Of a DNA stretch of 60,000 bases, positions 32,301 through 41,500 are shown in pieces. Every line of letters begins with the position of its first letter. The first letter of the stretch is position 1. The stretch covers positions 22,161,851 to 22,221,850 of the forward strand of contig NC_079877.1 of assembly GCF_029227915.1 (NCBI RefSeq), in the 5' to 3' direction. Origin of the DNA: Hydractinia symbiolongicarpus (taxonomy: Eukaryota > Cnidaria > Hydrozoa > Anthoathecata > Hydractiniidae). The position numbers and the translations under genes are program-made. The notes under the pieces were generated by a model. That model was not told the DNA's origin. It searched no databases and was given only the letters and a program-made list of their open reading frames with translations.

Positions 32301-33164
32301 ACTTTTTCAAGAGCTTGTTTTCATCGCAAAATGCCTATGAGAGAAACAAGCAAGATTTTGAAACTAAAAAGAGCAACCACAAAGTAACTAAGAAACAAAA
32401 TATAAATAAAATAAAAAAAATAAAAAAGAAAGATTGCTCAGTTTATATTTTAAATACTTCTATTTCCACCTTTGCAACAGAATATAACACGAATATCTCC
32501 CCCATTCCATCCCTATACAAGACTTAGTTGTCAACAGTCCATTAAAACCATCAGTAGTGGCCTTTAAAATGAAATAGAAAACTTTTTTTGTTTTCATTTA
32601 TTTAGGGTGTCGAATATAACATTTGAATTGATTAAAACGTTTTGTTCATAAACGTTTGTTTTGTAATCCCTTTAAAATGTCTGGATTATAAAATGTGCTA
32701 GTGAATTTTTAAAAACTATTAATAAAGGGGTTAGAACTTTAAAAAAACTTTAAAAAGAGTTTGTTATAATAAATCAGTGTAGTAACAGTGAAGTGTATTT
32801 TTTTATATTTTATTTTACACAAATGCCTAAAAATTATGTTTATGAGGTAAATTCTAACAAGGTCCTAAAGTTTTGATTTCTGCACGTATTAATTTTTACG
32901 CATCTTATTTTCATTTTAGGGAAGCATTGTGGTTGTAGAAAGCAGGAGACCTTTTCAGGGGAAAACTCTGGCCAAGCAGATCCTAATGACACATATTACA
33001 ACGTAGCAAACTTAAATGCAGAATATTCAGAACTGAACATTATAAATGTTCAACATGATTTATACACAGGTCTAACAAAGACACCTGAAGAAAGTCATTA
33101 TGAAGATTTGAAGAAGAAAGATATCACAGAAAATATATATACTGATCTTAATAATGATACGTAA
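17255..33164 (+). CDS. Gene A: Alr-like immunoglobulin-superfamily receptor (seven exons)
   Basis: Exons 17255-17300, 17386-17727, 19533-19823, 19917-20201, 26865-27155, 27263-27352 and 32920-33164 join with phase-1 introns to 1590 bases (529 residues plus stop). The product is a type I membrane protein: signal peptide, V-set-like Ig domain, two I-set-like Ig domains, Fn3-like domain, one transmembrane helix, and an 81-residue tail with four YxxL motifs. The plan matches the Hydractinia Alr allorecognition proteins, whose outer domains bind like molecules on neighbouring cells. The ligand and direction of signalling here are inferred. An extra Fn3-like exon at 20438-20718 with its own stop could make an alternative truncated product. 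No introns break a conserved motif. Gene B lies about 18 kb downstream on the same strand. No canonical AATAAA was seen close to the stop; ATTAAA occurs at 33392. Confidence 0.85.
17386..17727 (+). CDS. Gene A exon 2: V-set-like Ig domain 1
   Basis: The exon is 114 codons, bounded by a TTCTAG acceptor and a GTAAGA donor, phase 1 at both ends. The pattern is an Ig fold: SVTITYVTD (B strand), FEIYYND (C), GNRLRASLSLQNQKNYSLHIDNL (D-E), YNDTGLFFAKI (the DxGxYxC region) and a closing STTKLIIYG strand. Both canonical Ig cysteines are absent: Tyr in ITYV stands near the first, and Phe-Ala follows DTGL in place of YxC. Four Asn-linked glycosylation sites are visible (NRS, NDS, NDT, NST). It is the most divergent domain between the gene copies. 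Confidence 0.85.
17728..19532 (+). other. Gene A intron 2
   Basis: The intron is 1.8 kb, homologous along most of its length to the corresponding introns of genes B and C. The segment around 19205-19400 (CACCATGATAATAAATTCAAGATGG...) is also duplicated at 21418-21570. The open frames between 17807 and 18454 have no recognisable motif and are not conserved as frames in gene B, so I do not call them genes. Confidence 0.6.
19533..19823 (+). CDS. Gene A exon 3: I-set-like Ig domain 2
   Basis: The exon is 97 codons, phase 1 on both sides. The I-set pattern is clear: ILQGHPKPQVTWEF is the CxGxPxPxxxW strand pair with the Cys replaced by Leu, and LSYKAVGYND is the YxCxAxN strand with the Cys replaced by Lys. 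YKYILTIPMITREMNGK forms the E-F turn. The conserved Trp is kept. Glycosylation sites are NLS, NTT and NVT. It is about 91% identical to the gene B exon. Confidence 0.85.
19917..20201 (+). CDS. Gene A exon 4: I-set-like Ig domain 3
   Basis: The exon is 95 codons after a TTTTAAAG acceptor, ending at GTAAGT, phase 1. THVCGNPMPTVSMDF keeps a Cys at the first canonical position (CxGxPxP), but the second canonical Cys is absent (LIVTAKNNKGE in place of YxCxAxNxxG). Two other cysteines (SPTFC at the start and NRCGK) may pair instead. The intron before it is only 93 bases. In gene B the acceptor of this exon is destroyed. Confidence 0.85.
20438..20718 (+). CDS. Gene A extra Fn3-like exon with in-frame stop (alternative terminal exon or relic)
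   Basis: An ATTTTAG acceptor opens a phase-1 frame of about 93 codons that reads an Fn3-like module: SCIDTNWSAPNTGDCDVSYKV then SSCNENVVSNTISVRVTAVS. It aligns with the regular exon at 26865-27155 over the C-I-x-T-x-W, NTGxC and C-(D/N)E positions, although clearly diverged. Where the regular exon has its donor, this one has a TAA stop, followed by GTAAGA. Possible AATAAA signals lie at 20797 and 20828. It could give a soluble receptor form lacking membrane anchor and tail, or be a decaying duplicate. The homologous segment is absent from gene B. Confidence 0.55.
23840..24044. repeat. Direct duplication, two ~62-bp copies
   Basis: TAGCTAT(G/A)(G/A)CAGTCAGTAATAATT...ACGT(T/A)ACTGGG(T/C)CACATG occurs at 23840-23901 and again at 23983-24044. 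The preceding GAACATTGATGAGGAATT is also doubled (about 23815 and 23901). It is non-coding. Confidence 0.7.
25959..26091. repeat. Fold-back element copy 1
   Basis: TAATAACCGATTACCCTTAG... and its inverted counterpart ending in GGGCAAACGGTTATTATTAT form a long imperfect hairpin around GAGCTTGCAAG. The same element occurs at 29543-29671 and 42054-42186. It has no coding capacity. Confidence 0.75.
26865..27155 (+). CDS. Gene A exon 5: Fn3-like membrane-proximal domain
   Basis: The exon is 97 codons between a TGTTTTAG acceptor and a GTGAGC donor, phase 1. The pattern DGCIYTKWEKVNTGECAVLYRIDYFD, NMSEGIYTASMCDE and NLRIIAIS resembles an Fn3 sandwich (Trp in the B strand, Tyr in C, an alternating F-G strand pair). 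Three cysteines are present. It matches the position of the spacer or Fn3-like module next to the membrane in the Alr family. It is about 90% identical to gene B. The alternative reading as a degenerate Ig domain is less likely because the DxGxYxC region is absent. Confidence 0.8.
27263..27352 (+). CDS. Gene A exon 6: transmembrane helix
   Basis: The exon is 30 codons, phase 1 at both ends. An acidic start (DNDSADIE) is followed by about 22 hydrophobic residues (IIIGIIAAVLISILLVVLVLI) and a basic stop-transfer end (K, then R/K in the next exon), fixing a type I orientation with the Ig domains outside. Confidence 0.85.
29186..29844. repeat. ~600-bp inserted repeat flanked by a 32-bp duplication
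   Basis: Gene B has the uninterrupted flank at about 49110-49150, whereas gene A has TATAATTTTGCTTATTAACTA repeated on both sides (29186-29217 and 29813-29844, one mismatch over 32 bases). The insert itself copies the intron-5 sequence seen at 25585-26095 and, more completely, near 41760-42340. It includes fold-back copy 2. Confidence 0.7.
29543..29671. repeat. Fold-back element copy 2 (best preserved)
   Basis: The left arm 29543-29600 and right arm 29611-29671 pair almost perfectly around TCGCAAGCTC. The arms share GGTACAGC/GCTGTACC-like, ATATCGCCATAGTCATTGCA and CCGACC blocks. It is a MITE-like palindrome without coding capacity. Confidence 0.85.
30863..30920. repeat. Perfect 22-bp hairpin in gene A intron 6
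   Basis: Positions 30863-30884 are the exact reverse complement of 30899-30920 (arm core AGTAGCGGTCCTAGAAGTG). The 14-base loop itself contains GTTA...TAAC, so the stem can extend after one mismatch. The size, about 58 nt, is like a microRNA precursor, but a small fold-back transposon scar is equally possible. It is absent from the matching intron of gene B. Confidence 0.7.
30990..31450 (+). pseudogene. LINE reverse-transcriptase relic
   Basis: YTDDISIFVSSKD (codons from 30999) is the RT catalytic YxDD strand followed by a KLLNEDL-type helix. Further on, another frame gives LTYFPSVFFSLTQMQKRRLTSIDHRA, a pattern of the C-terminal region of jockey/CR1-like LINEs. Several frameshifts and stops lie between. 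The same relic is in gene B (50050-50560), so it predates the gene duplication. Confidence 0.65.
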
Positions 33165-33773
33165 ATGGGTACAAAGTTTTTAAATGTTCGTCAAGATCGT
33201 AGAACTTAAGCAGTTAACCCAGACAAAGTATACTTCAAGTTCATTATAGACATTTTAAAAAATTAATGTAGCCTTTATTTACCCTCATTGTCGATTAGAC
33301 AGTACTTTTTTAATATAAACCTAACAGTAGTTTCTCTTGGAATCAAGAGTTTTGAGCTCTCTTGAGTGAATAGTTTATTATTTTGAATGGCATTAAATAT
33401 ATACTTCTTTATCACTGTCTTTTAATTGTTAACAGCTTAGAAGTGTTAATCCTGAAACATTTTTTTTTCAAATTTTGATGAAGGTATATGATATTTTCTG
33501 TTTCTGTGACACACATTTTGAGCTATTGTTTTAATACATTAAATTTGCCGTTAATATTATTGGTGTTTGATTTTTTTTGTTAAAGTGAAACACATAGAGC
33601 ATTAATTCTTGCAAAGCAAAACCTGTGTCTTAATATTTGCGCCATTTTGTACACTTTTAAACATGATCAAGTTTTTGCAAATCACTACAAATGCTTTTAA
33701 CAAAACTCTCTATTTTTGTGTTTGAAAAAATAGTAACTTTAGTTCATATTAATGGTTTTAGTGCATATTTCAA
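32075..33773. repeat. 1.70-kb block identical to 51344-53042, copy in gene A
   Basis: Reading the two copies line by line (constant offset 19269) I found no difference over 1,699 bases, covering intron sequence, the entire cytoplasmic exon, the stop and about 600 bp of downstream DNA. The flanks on both sides show frequent substitutions and indels. Confidence 0.9.
32920..33164 (+). CDS. Gene A exon 7: cytoplasmic tail with four YxxL motifs
   Basis: The TTTTAG acceptor joins in phase 1; the exon has 81 codons and a TAA stop. Next to the membrane is KHCGCRKQ, with two Cys that could be lipid-modified. Then come YYNVANL, YSEL, YTGL, YEDL and YTDL. The four YxxL motifs are spaced by 9, 8 and 9 residues, within the 6-12 range of ITAMs. 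The last two have Glu at -3 (ESHYEDL, ENIYTDL), the full ITAM form, and SHYEDL also fits the ITIM rule (Ser at -2). Such tyrosines recruit SH2 proteins (Syk/ZAP-70 or SHP type) when phosphorylated; that is family knowledge, not shown here. Confidence 0.85.
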
Positions 33774-35422
33774 GGTTGGTAAAGTTAACGCTTCTTCAAA
33801 AAATCTCATGTTTTTGTTATATTTTCAAAGAAAACGCCTAGCTGAAAAGGGAGAGCAGTAGGGTATCTGTTTTATTTTTTTCACCTTCTGATGGGATTTT
33901 TGTATATTTAGTGAACATGTAACCTGTTAAAGGGATTTTTTATAAAAATAATGAAACCTGGCTTTTATGACCACATTCAGAATTACTACTTTTTTAAATT
34001 CATAAATCCACTCAACAAATGTTTAAATTGTCTGTGACCCGTACATTATTTTAAAACAAAGTAATCATATTTCCTGTGATTGCAAAACTCGTCACGGTTA
34101 ATTTAAGTTAGCGCAAGAGATTGTTGTCATGATTAAATATCTAAACAAAAGTTTTATAAAATACAGAATATTGTAGAAAATGTAAAAAATATATTCGAAT
34201 TTGCCCGTCACAGACGGACAGTCACACAGTTACTGTGTTATTATAGGAGACTAGTCCTTAGACCGTGGAAAAATCCACAAGGTCGCCCGTCCTTTATATA
34301 TCGCATTTCGTGTTTCCGTAACAAAAAGACAAACAGACGCACGAACAGACAGACGACGGCTATTATTATGGAGATGAGTTTCAATATAATAAAAGTGTTT
34401 TTTTACACATATAATTTTAGTAGATTTAAAGTTATTTTTTGTGCATATATTTGTTTTATATTTTCCAATAGCCATTGTCTTTTAAAATCGTGATAAGTTT
34501 CATTACAACAGATCTAATGTATGTTGTAATGAAACTTTATTGTTTTTAAGTAATACTTGGAATTTTTTCTGCTTTTTAATTCTGTAATAATCCAGTTCCA
34601 GTTGAAAATTTAAGAAAAGGGGCTTTACATACCTGCACATGTTTCTAAGTAAGAAACCAAAAATAATCCCTACTCCTTTGTTAAGCAGTTTGTGTTAGCT
34701 ACATCAGTGTATAAGTGTGATTTAAGGTATTTTACACTTAGTTTTTGACTCAGTTTTACACTCAGTTTTAGACTCAGTATGTCTTTTTATTTATTTAACT
34801 ATACTTTAAAAATATTTTTAAATCTATGTGTATTCGTGGAAAAGTTATCCATTGAGAGTTGTATTTTTCCATGTTTTTGTGAGTCTTTAGTAAAAAAAAA
34901 TAAAATATTAGTAAAATTTCTGCCTTGAAAAATGTATTTCCTTATGTTTATTCTGTTTATTTTTCAGGACAAATTAAAATACATTAAAATTTTAGTTTTT
35001 GTTTTGCTTTCATTTTCCAGCCTTACTGTCCTTATAAACAATGTATGGTATTGGTTTTTAAAAATTTGGAATTTGGTAAACAAGCATTGTTTAACTTACG
35101 AGTGAAAAAAATTCTTTCACTAAGGCCCAAAAAGGTTTTTAATTTTAAAATTTACAATGTACTGAATTTCGCAGATCATTATTTTCGTGACACAATCTCA
35201 CATTAAAAAAGTTTGGTTTACATGAATACTGGTTTACAAAGTAATATTCTAATAAGTAAAAACAGCGAAACTAGCAGAACTAATACGGAAAGGGAACAAC
35301 TACTTTAATTTACTGTCCTGGAATTTTTGTTAGTTGATAATTTCATGAACAGTGATATTTTCTTAAATTCTTAAAATTTAGGGCCTGAAAAAATGTAGAT
35401 GCTTACTTCCTTTATATGATTC
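33165..35422. other. Intergenic region between genes A and B
   Basis: The first part is 3' flank (identical to gene B to 33773, similar to about 34600). From about 34690 the sequence corresponds to the 5' flanks of genes A and C, including the empty TTAA target of the piggyBac element and, near 35120, the empty target of the hairpin-array element. No coding feature is supported. Confidence 0.6.
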
Positions 35423-35423
35423 A

Positions 35424-35437
35424 TTTTACGTTTTTAG
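35424..35437 (+). promoter_or_regulatory. Conserved 3' splice-site-like motif upstream of gene B
   Basis: TTTTACGTTTTTAG occurs 45 bases before the start ATG, as in gene A (17196-17209) and gene C (54529-54542). A role as acceptor for a 5' UTR exon or a spliced leader is inferred. Confidence 0.4.
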
Positions 35438-35482
35438 ATCTTAACTAATAGAATTAAATTGTTAATACCAAATGATGAAAAT

Positions 35483-35528
35483 ATGCTGAACATTGCAATA
35501 CTGTGTTTGAGCTATTATGTAAATTGTG
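35483..35528 (+). CDS. Gene B exon 1: signal peptide
   Basis: MLNIAILCLSYYVNC, phase-1 GTAAGT donor. The upstream ATG of gene A is ATT here, supporting this start. Confidence 0.8.
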
Positions 35529-38500
35529 GTAAGTGTTTACGCCAATACAAATTTTCCGTTTAAAAAGGTGTTAAATTATTTGGAAAAACTTACGTTTGCT
35601 TTTTATTTATGTTACATTGACAAGCATTGTTTATAGATTGTTTATTTCTACCTGACTTTAATTTATTCTAGTGTCCTGTTTATCTCTCACCTCTCCTGCT
35701 ATAAGTGAAGAAGTTGTTGGTAGATCTGTTACTATTACATATGTTACTGATTTTGCTGATGCTGCTAATAATGTTGTTGTAAATTTTAGAATTATTTATA
35801 ATGACTCTCAGATTGCTGAAGGTACTAATAGATTGTTTGATAAAACTCCTCCCACACCATTTGGTAATCGACTACGTACATCTACATCGTTACAAAATCA
35901 AAAGAAGTATAGCCTGCATATAGAAAATTTAAAATATAACGATACTGGATTATACTTCGCAGAAATCAGAATTTTTGACCCAAATCTTAAAGCGAATAGC
36001 ACTACGAAGTTGATTATTTATGGTAAGATCGTTATTACTTTGCAGGTTATAACACTTGGTCTTTACGTTTTGCGGTTTTAAAGATGTAACTGAGTAAGAA
36101 GTGGAAATTTCAACAATGTGGAATGTATGGTCAAACAATACATTTAAAACTGAAACAAAAAATTAAAAATAAAAAAACGAGGGACAGAAGATAGCACAAT
36201 CGAGCTTTTTGATATGAATGTGTTTCAAAATGGAACTCTTAGATCAGCCTGGAACTTAATGTTGTAAATTACTTTAATGTACTGTATTACATTAATTTCT
36301 AATCTCACAAAATGGTTTAATGAGAAAAACGTTATTCCTTTAGCATCTAAATTTGCAACTCTGTTCTCAGTAGCATTTAAAATTTAGAGACTCTTTTAAA
36401 AAAGTTACAGATTTCCATAGGATTTTTATTAGTGTATAAGCATCGTATTTTAAACAGGAAGTTAATATCATGAAACGAAAGTCAACAACTTAAAAAATTG
36501 CGGTTTCGTTTTATTTTCTTCAACAATTTCGGTCAAAATCTCGACCCCTTAAAAGTAAAAAAAGCTGGATCGAACACGGATTACCATGTCAATGTATTCA
36601 AAAAGTTGTCTAAATAAACACAATAATTCTAGACGTTTCTCCTAAATCTACATTCAGTGATTGTCCCGAGTGCATATTTAAACTTTTCTAACCTTTTATT
36701 AAGTTAATAAGAAATTATATGAAGTAAGTTACTTTCTTTTTCATGTGTTGTGTATCTAGCTTTTTTTTTCTTTTCAAATATTTTTTTCTTTATGTTTGAT
36801 TGATACTTGGTAGAAGTCAATCATTTTACTTACTGGTTTTCAAACTTTTCTTTGTTCGTCGCTATCATTTTTTAAGAAACGTGCCAAATACGTCTAAACA
36901 AACTCCAAAAATGATATCCTAAAAAAGAAGTTGAGAGCTACTGCTATAATTTTAAAAATGGGAGAAATAAAAAAAACTTTTTCGTTAAGTTTGACATATT
37001 AACAATATGAAACAAGATTTTTCGTATTTTTATTTATTGCTCAAAAACAACCGGTTTTAGTTGTGATAGTTTTTCTTCTCGTTAGCTGTACAATTTGTTG
37101 TTCGTCTCGTTCTCTCAATAAGATAAATTAAATAACAAACATGCTAGTTTCACAATAGACAAGATGTATTTTAAACACAAGCATGTTTGAGCGCTAAAAT
37201 TCTATACTAATTGTTGTCTTATTGTGGTGATAATACAAGCATTTTTGGCAGTAAACAAACTTAAAAGAGAAAGAAAGCAGATCTGTTTATGTACATACAA
37301 GAAAATACATTTTCAAAAAAATATTGTTTTTTGTTTAATTGACTTAGCTTAATTTCCCTTGAATTGTTCCAGTGGCCTTTCAGTTTGGTTACTTGACTTT
37401 TTAACATTATTTTAACCTTATTAAGTTGTCGCTGTTGTACTCAAAATAAGTATATATGCCAGGTATAATTTATAAGATTTATTTACCGCGTATGATGTTT
37501 GGAAGAAATGATAAAGATGACAGCAGAACCTAATTGCAGTCTATGCGTGCTCTGAAATTTTGAAATTTTGTTTTTGTTGTTCAAGTCCAGACCATCGGTA
37601 TAAAACCCTTTTCGTAAAAAAAGACAATTTTTCAAGGCAAAACAGCAGCTGATTTACAAAGAAAACACAACCTTCAGGAAATAAGTTATATATTTTCATG
37701 AATTTATGGACTAGTTGTATCAATTATCAAAAAATAGTTTTTGGGTAACTTCCCTTTAAAGTTTCTAAAATCTTGTTTTGATGCAAAATTCGCGAATTAT
37801 AACATGATACAAAGTCTCATGGTCTAGGATATAATACTGATGCACAAAAGTAAACAAGAACATGTCTCTACTGTTTAGCATCTTTTGTATACATTGTTAC
37901 CAAGAACTGGCTCCACCATGATAATAAGTTCAAGATGGTGTCCTAATTCCGAAATGTTCGTACTATTTTTATATGTTGGTCAATTCATTGGTGTTTGTGT
38001 GGTTAAATTTTAAACTCGGTGGAGAAATGTGTGATTTTCTTTAGAATACAATTTAATGATTATGTGCTTAAAAGTATGCGTCGTTTAAAAAAGCAGCTAA
38101 TGTTGTATGGAAAAGCGAGATTTGCCTTGTTTGCCTTTAGTATATATGTATCGATACACTTGTTGTATAAAAAAGTTATCCGAAGATTGTGAATAAGCAA
38201 CACAAACATAAAACATATGTAGTTCTTATCTCGCGATCCCTCTACACATAACACTAACCTTTTAAATCAATGTAAAGTACAATAAACTAAATACCCATTG
38301 TTTAATACCTATTGTTCTTCACACTTGGGTTATTAAGGATATTTAACGTACTCCTTGCTTTATTTAGGTGGTCCAACCATAATATCAAACTTGTCATCCA
38401 CCTATACCGTAGAGGAAAATACAACAGATTACAAATTACCTATAATTTTACAAGGACATCCAAAACCACAAGTTACTTGGGAATTTGTTGGAAACAAGAA

Positions 38501-41500
38501 TGTAAGGATGGAGACAATTGATGATAAAAATAGAAAATACAAATACATTCTTACTATACCAATTATCACGAGAGAAATGAATGGAAAAGTACTCAGTTAT
38601 AAAGCAGTTGGTTATAACGACAACAAAGTTGTTGGAAGTACAAAGCTAAATGTTACGTGTAAGTATAGACTAAAAATATTAAAAATTAGTCATTGTGCTC
38701 AGATTGAATATAGATTTTCTTAAACTTTCATTGGTATTATAAATTTTAAATTATAAATTCTCCAACATTCTGTGGCGCTATTGTGAAAGAATTTATTGAA
38801 TTCGCTAATGTCGCCTCTGCTATGTTTACTACACATGTATGTGGTAATCCTATGCCCACTGTCTCTATGGAATTTGGTGGTCATTCTGTTGCTACCGTCC
38901 TACTTGCAGAAAAGGATAAATACAAATACACTGTAAATTTAACACCGTACCTTTTGCCAAGTAGATGTGGAAAAAAGCTTATCGTTACTGCTAAAAACAA
39001 TAAAGGTGAAGGAACCAGTAGAATTGTGCTAAAATACAAATGTAAGTTTCTTTTACTGCAAAGAGTTTTGTATTTGTATATGTTAACAATTATACTTACT
39101 AGCACACTTGGGAAATTAGTAGTTTTGTAAAAGAGATCGCATTTGTAGGAGAGGGGCCATTTTTTTCCGTGTTTGTTAAACCTTCAAATTTTATTTTTTC
39201 TTAATAATTGTTATACCATTATATAGGTAATCATATAGGCTTTCTAAAAATATATACATTAATATATCAATATAAAGTTTTGGTGAATTAAAAGCATTTT
39301 TAAATATCACACCTTTTTTGTATACTCACGCCTTGAAAATTCCTCAAAAGTCTGCAATTTCTTTTGATACCGTGGAAGTTTTTTTCCATAAAGATTTTTC
39401 CCTTAAAGTACTGTGACAACATGTGTACCCTTGTAAGTTATATAGCCAGACATTGGACTATGTAAGTTATATAGCCAGACCTTGGACTAATTAAATGTTC
39501 TGACATCAAATTCGGCTTTTCAAGGTGCGTGACCAGATATATGGTTTGTAAGGCTAAGCTATACACAACCAAAGGACCTGTTCATGCTGCTCAATGAAAC
39601 ATTTCTTGCCCTTCCCTAGAAGTCATCAGTTGTTTAAAAAATGTTTTTGAAATAATACAGTTGGATTAAATAGAAACTTTTGATTTTATTTTAGCTATAG
39701 GTTTGTGGAAGTTAGAATACCAAGGTATAAGCTTTTTTGGATTGGTATTAGTGATTGATATGGAGTTGGCATATTCGTTGCGTATAATAGATGTTATATG
39801 TGTCAATGATTGTATTGTAGTAATTTGATAGATTTGTCCCTTTTTTGTCAGTTTATGTTTTCCGTTCTGTTAGACTATAACTGAATAGCAGTTACATCAT
39901 AAGTTTGGAGATAACCTGTTGTACTAGGCCATGACTTTTCTGATTGTGTTAGGAAGTCTTCTAAAGGTTATACAGGTTTGCTTGCATAGGGGCTACAGGT
40001 GTAGGAGCAGGAATAAGGATAGGGAGAACTTACGTAAGTTTAAATGGCAATACCCATGGTGGTTTGCAACACATTGCTTTATAAGAGGAAGCGCACTAAA
40101 GGTTTTGACCAACTGTTAATGACAAACTGGAAAGTATATCTGTATAATATACCCTTATACATCTGAATTAATCAAGACAGCTAAGAAGTAAAGAATAAAT
40201 TTTAAATCACATCAAAATCAATCAACCTGCCAATTACCACCAGCTAGTCTAGGTCGATAAGATACAGAATGCAATGTTTTCTTTTCCACTAAGGGGGGGG
40301 GGGGGACTTTGACCACCAAGATTTCTCAATAATATATTTCTGATTGGAAGAAGAGGCGTCATGATAAATAATTGTAACATACTTGGGTACCAGTTCTGGC
40401 TGTGCTGCTGGTGTTTTAAAAATCAACCTTTTTAGCCTCTTCTATTAAACCTTCCTTAGAACTTTGTTAAGCAGAATGGGATCAGTATAGCATAATCCAG
40501 CCCATTTTGCTACATTGGCCAGTACCTTCACTGTAAAGGTCTGGTTTCAAGAGTAATACAAAAATAGATACGAAAGTTAGATTTAAATTGCTAATTTATT
40601 ATTTATTATTTATTATTATGCTAATTTATTAATAAAAGTTTTAGATCTGGATGGTGTGATTGTGTCTCCAGACACTGTCTGGCTGTTTTCGATAACTTTG
40701 GAAACCCTCTCTCATCCCAGCAGAGATGTACCTGTTTTTTTATTATTTGAAGGTTATATCAGACATACCATTTTACGGTTTTATAGAGATTGCAGGCATT
40801 AATTATTTATTGCATCCTTTAAAATCTTTTTTTGGGTCAATTTTTTTTTGTTTTTTTTTGAAGCAATGAAACTAAAGTCTGTTTAGAGGATAATATATCA
40901 AATGTGTTTTAATTCTGAAATTATTGTGTTAAACTTATGATTAAATCCAGGGTACAAATTTGCAGTTCACAAAATTAAAAAATGGAAATGCTGCCTTTGC
41001 GAATCATTCTATGAAGGAAATTTTAAAATTGTAAATCCCATTTTCTTATCAATCTTTTGTAATACCTGTTTCTATGATAATTATGAAGGGATCGATTAAA
41101 ACTATCCCAAACAACAGCTGCAAAGAGGTTTTTTTCTACAATCTGGAGATATTTGCGAACTGACTTTTTGTTTTCAAAGTCATACTTTTGGCCTGAACTA
41201 GTACCCACGAAGATCGAACTTAAACGTTTAAAGGATATCGAAAGTGTATAATAATGTTTTATAATAATATAGTTGTTTTGTGCATAAAACATCCCCTATA
41301 AAATTTTTAGCGTTTAAATGATTGTTTTTTTTTACATTTAAAGAAATAAAGACGAAATAAAGAAATGCTGGAGATTTTGGTAAGTGGAATCTTCCACTAC
41401 ACTGACAACTTTGGTTTAGCATTTTACTGACGTCACGGCATACGGTCAAAGAAGCCAATGCATTGCCTGTTTAAGTTTGAGGCCATATGGCTTGGAAACA

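Larger units (their letters stand above)
27353..32919 (+). other. Gene A intron 6
   Basis: The intron is 5.6 kb. It contains an inserted ~630-bp repeat with the fold-back element (29218-29844), a perfect 22-bp hairpin (30863-30920) and a LINE reverse-transcriptase relic (about 30990-31450). From 32075 it is base-identical to gene B. Small open frames here (e.g. 31691-32089 and 32276-32527) show no known motif, and I do not call them genes. Confidence 0.6.

Noticed and set aside
32276-32527. Conserved 83-codon open frame present in both genes A and B (also 51545-51796)
   Set aside because: Conservation is explained by the 1.70-kb identical DNA tract; the peptide is Lys/Asn-rich low complexity and lies within an intron.
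34251-34475. 74-codon minus-strand open frame
   Set aside because: No motif; it lies in the intergenic region and the related DNA in the B-C interval (about 53470-53610) has no such frame.
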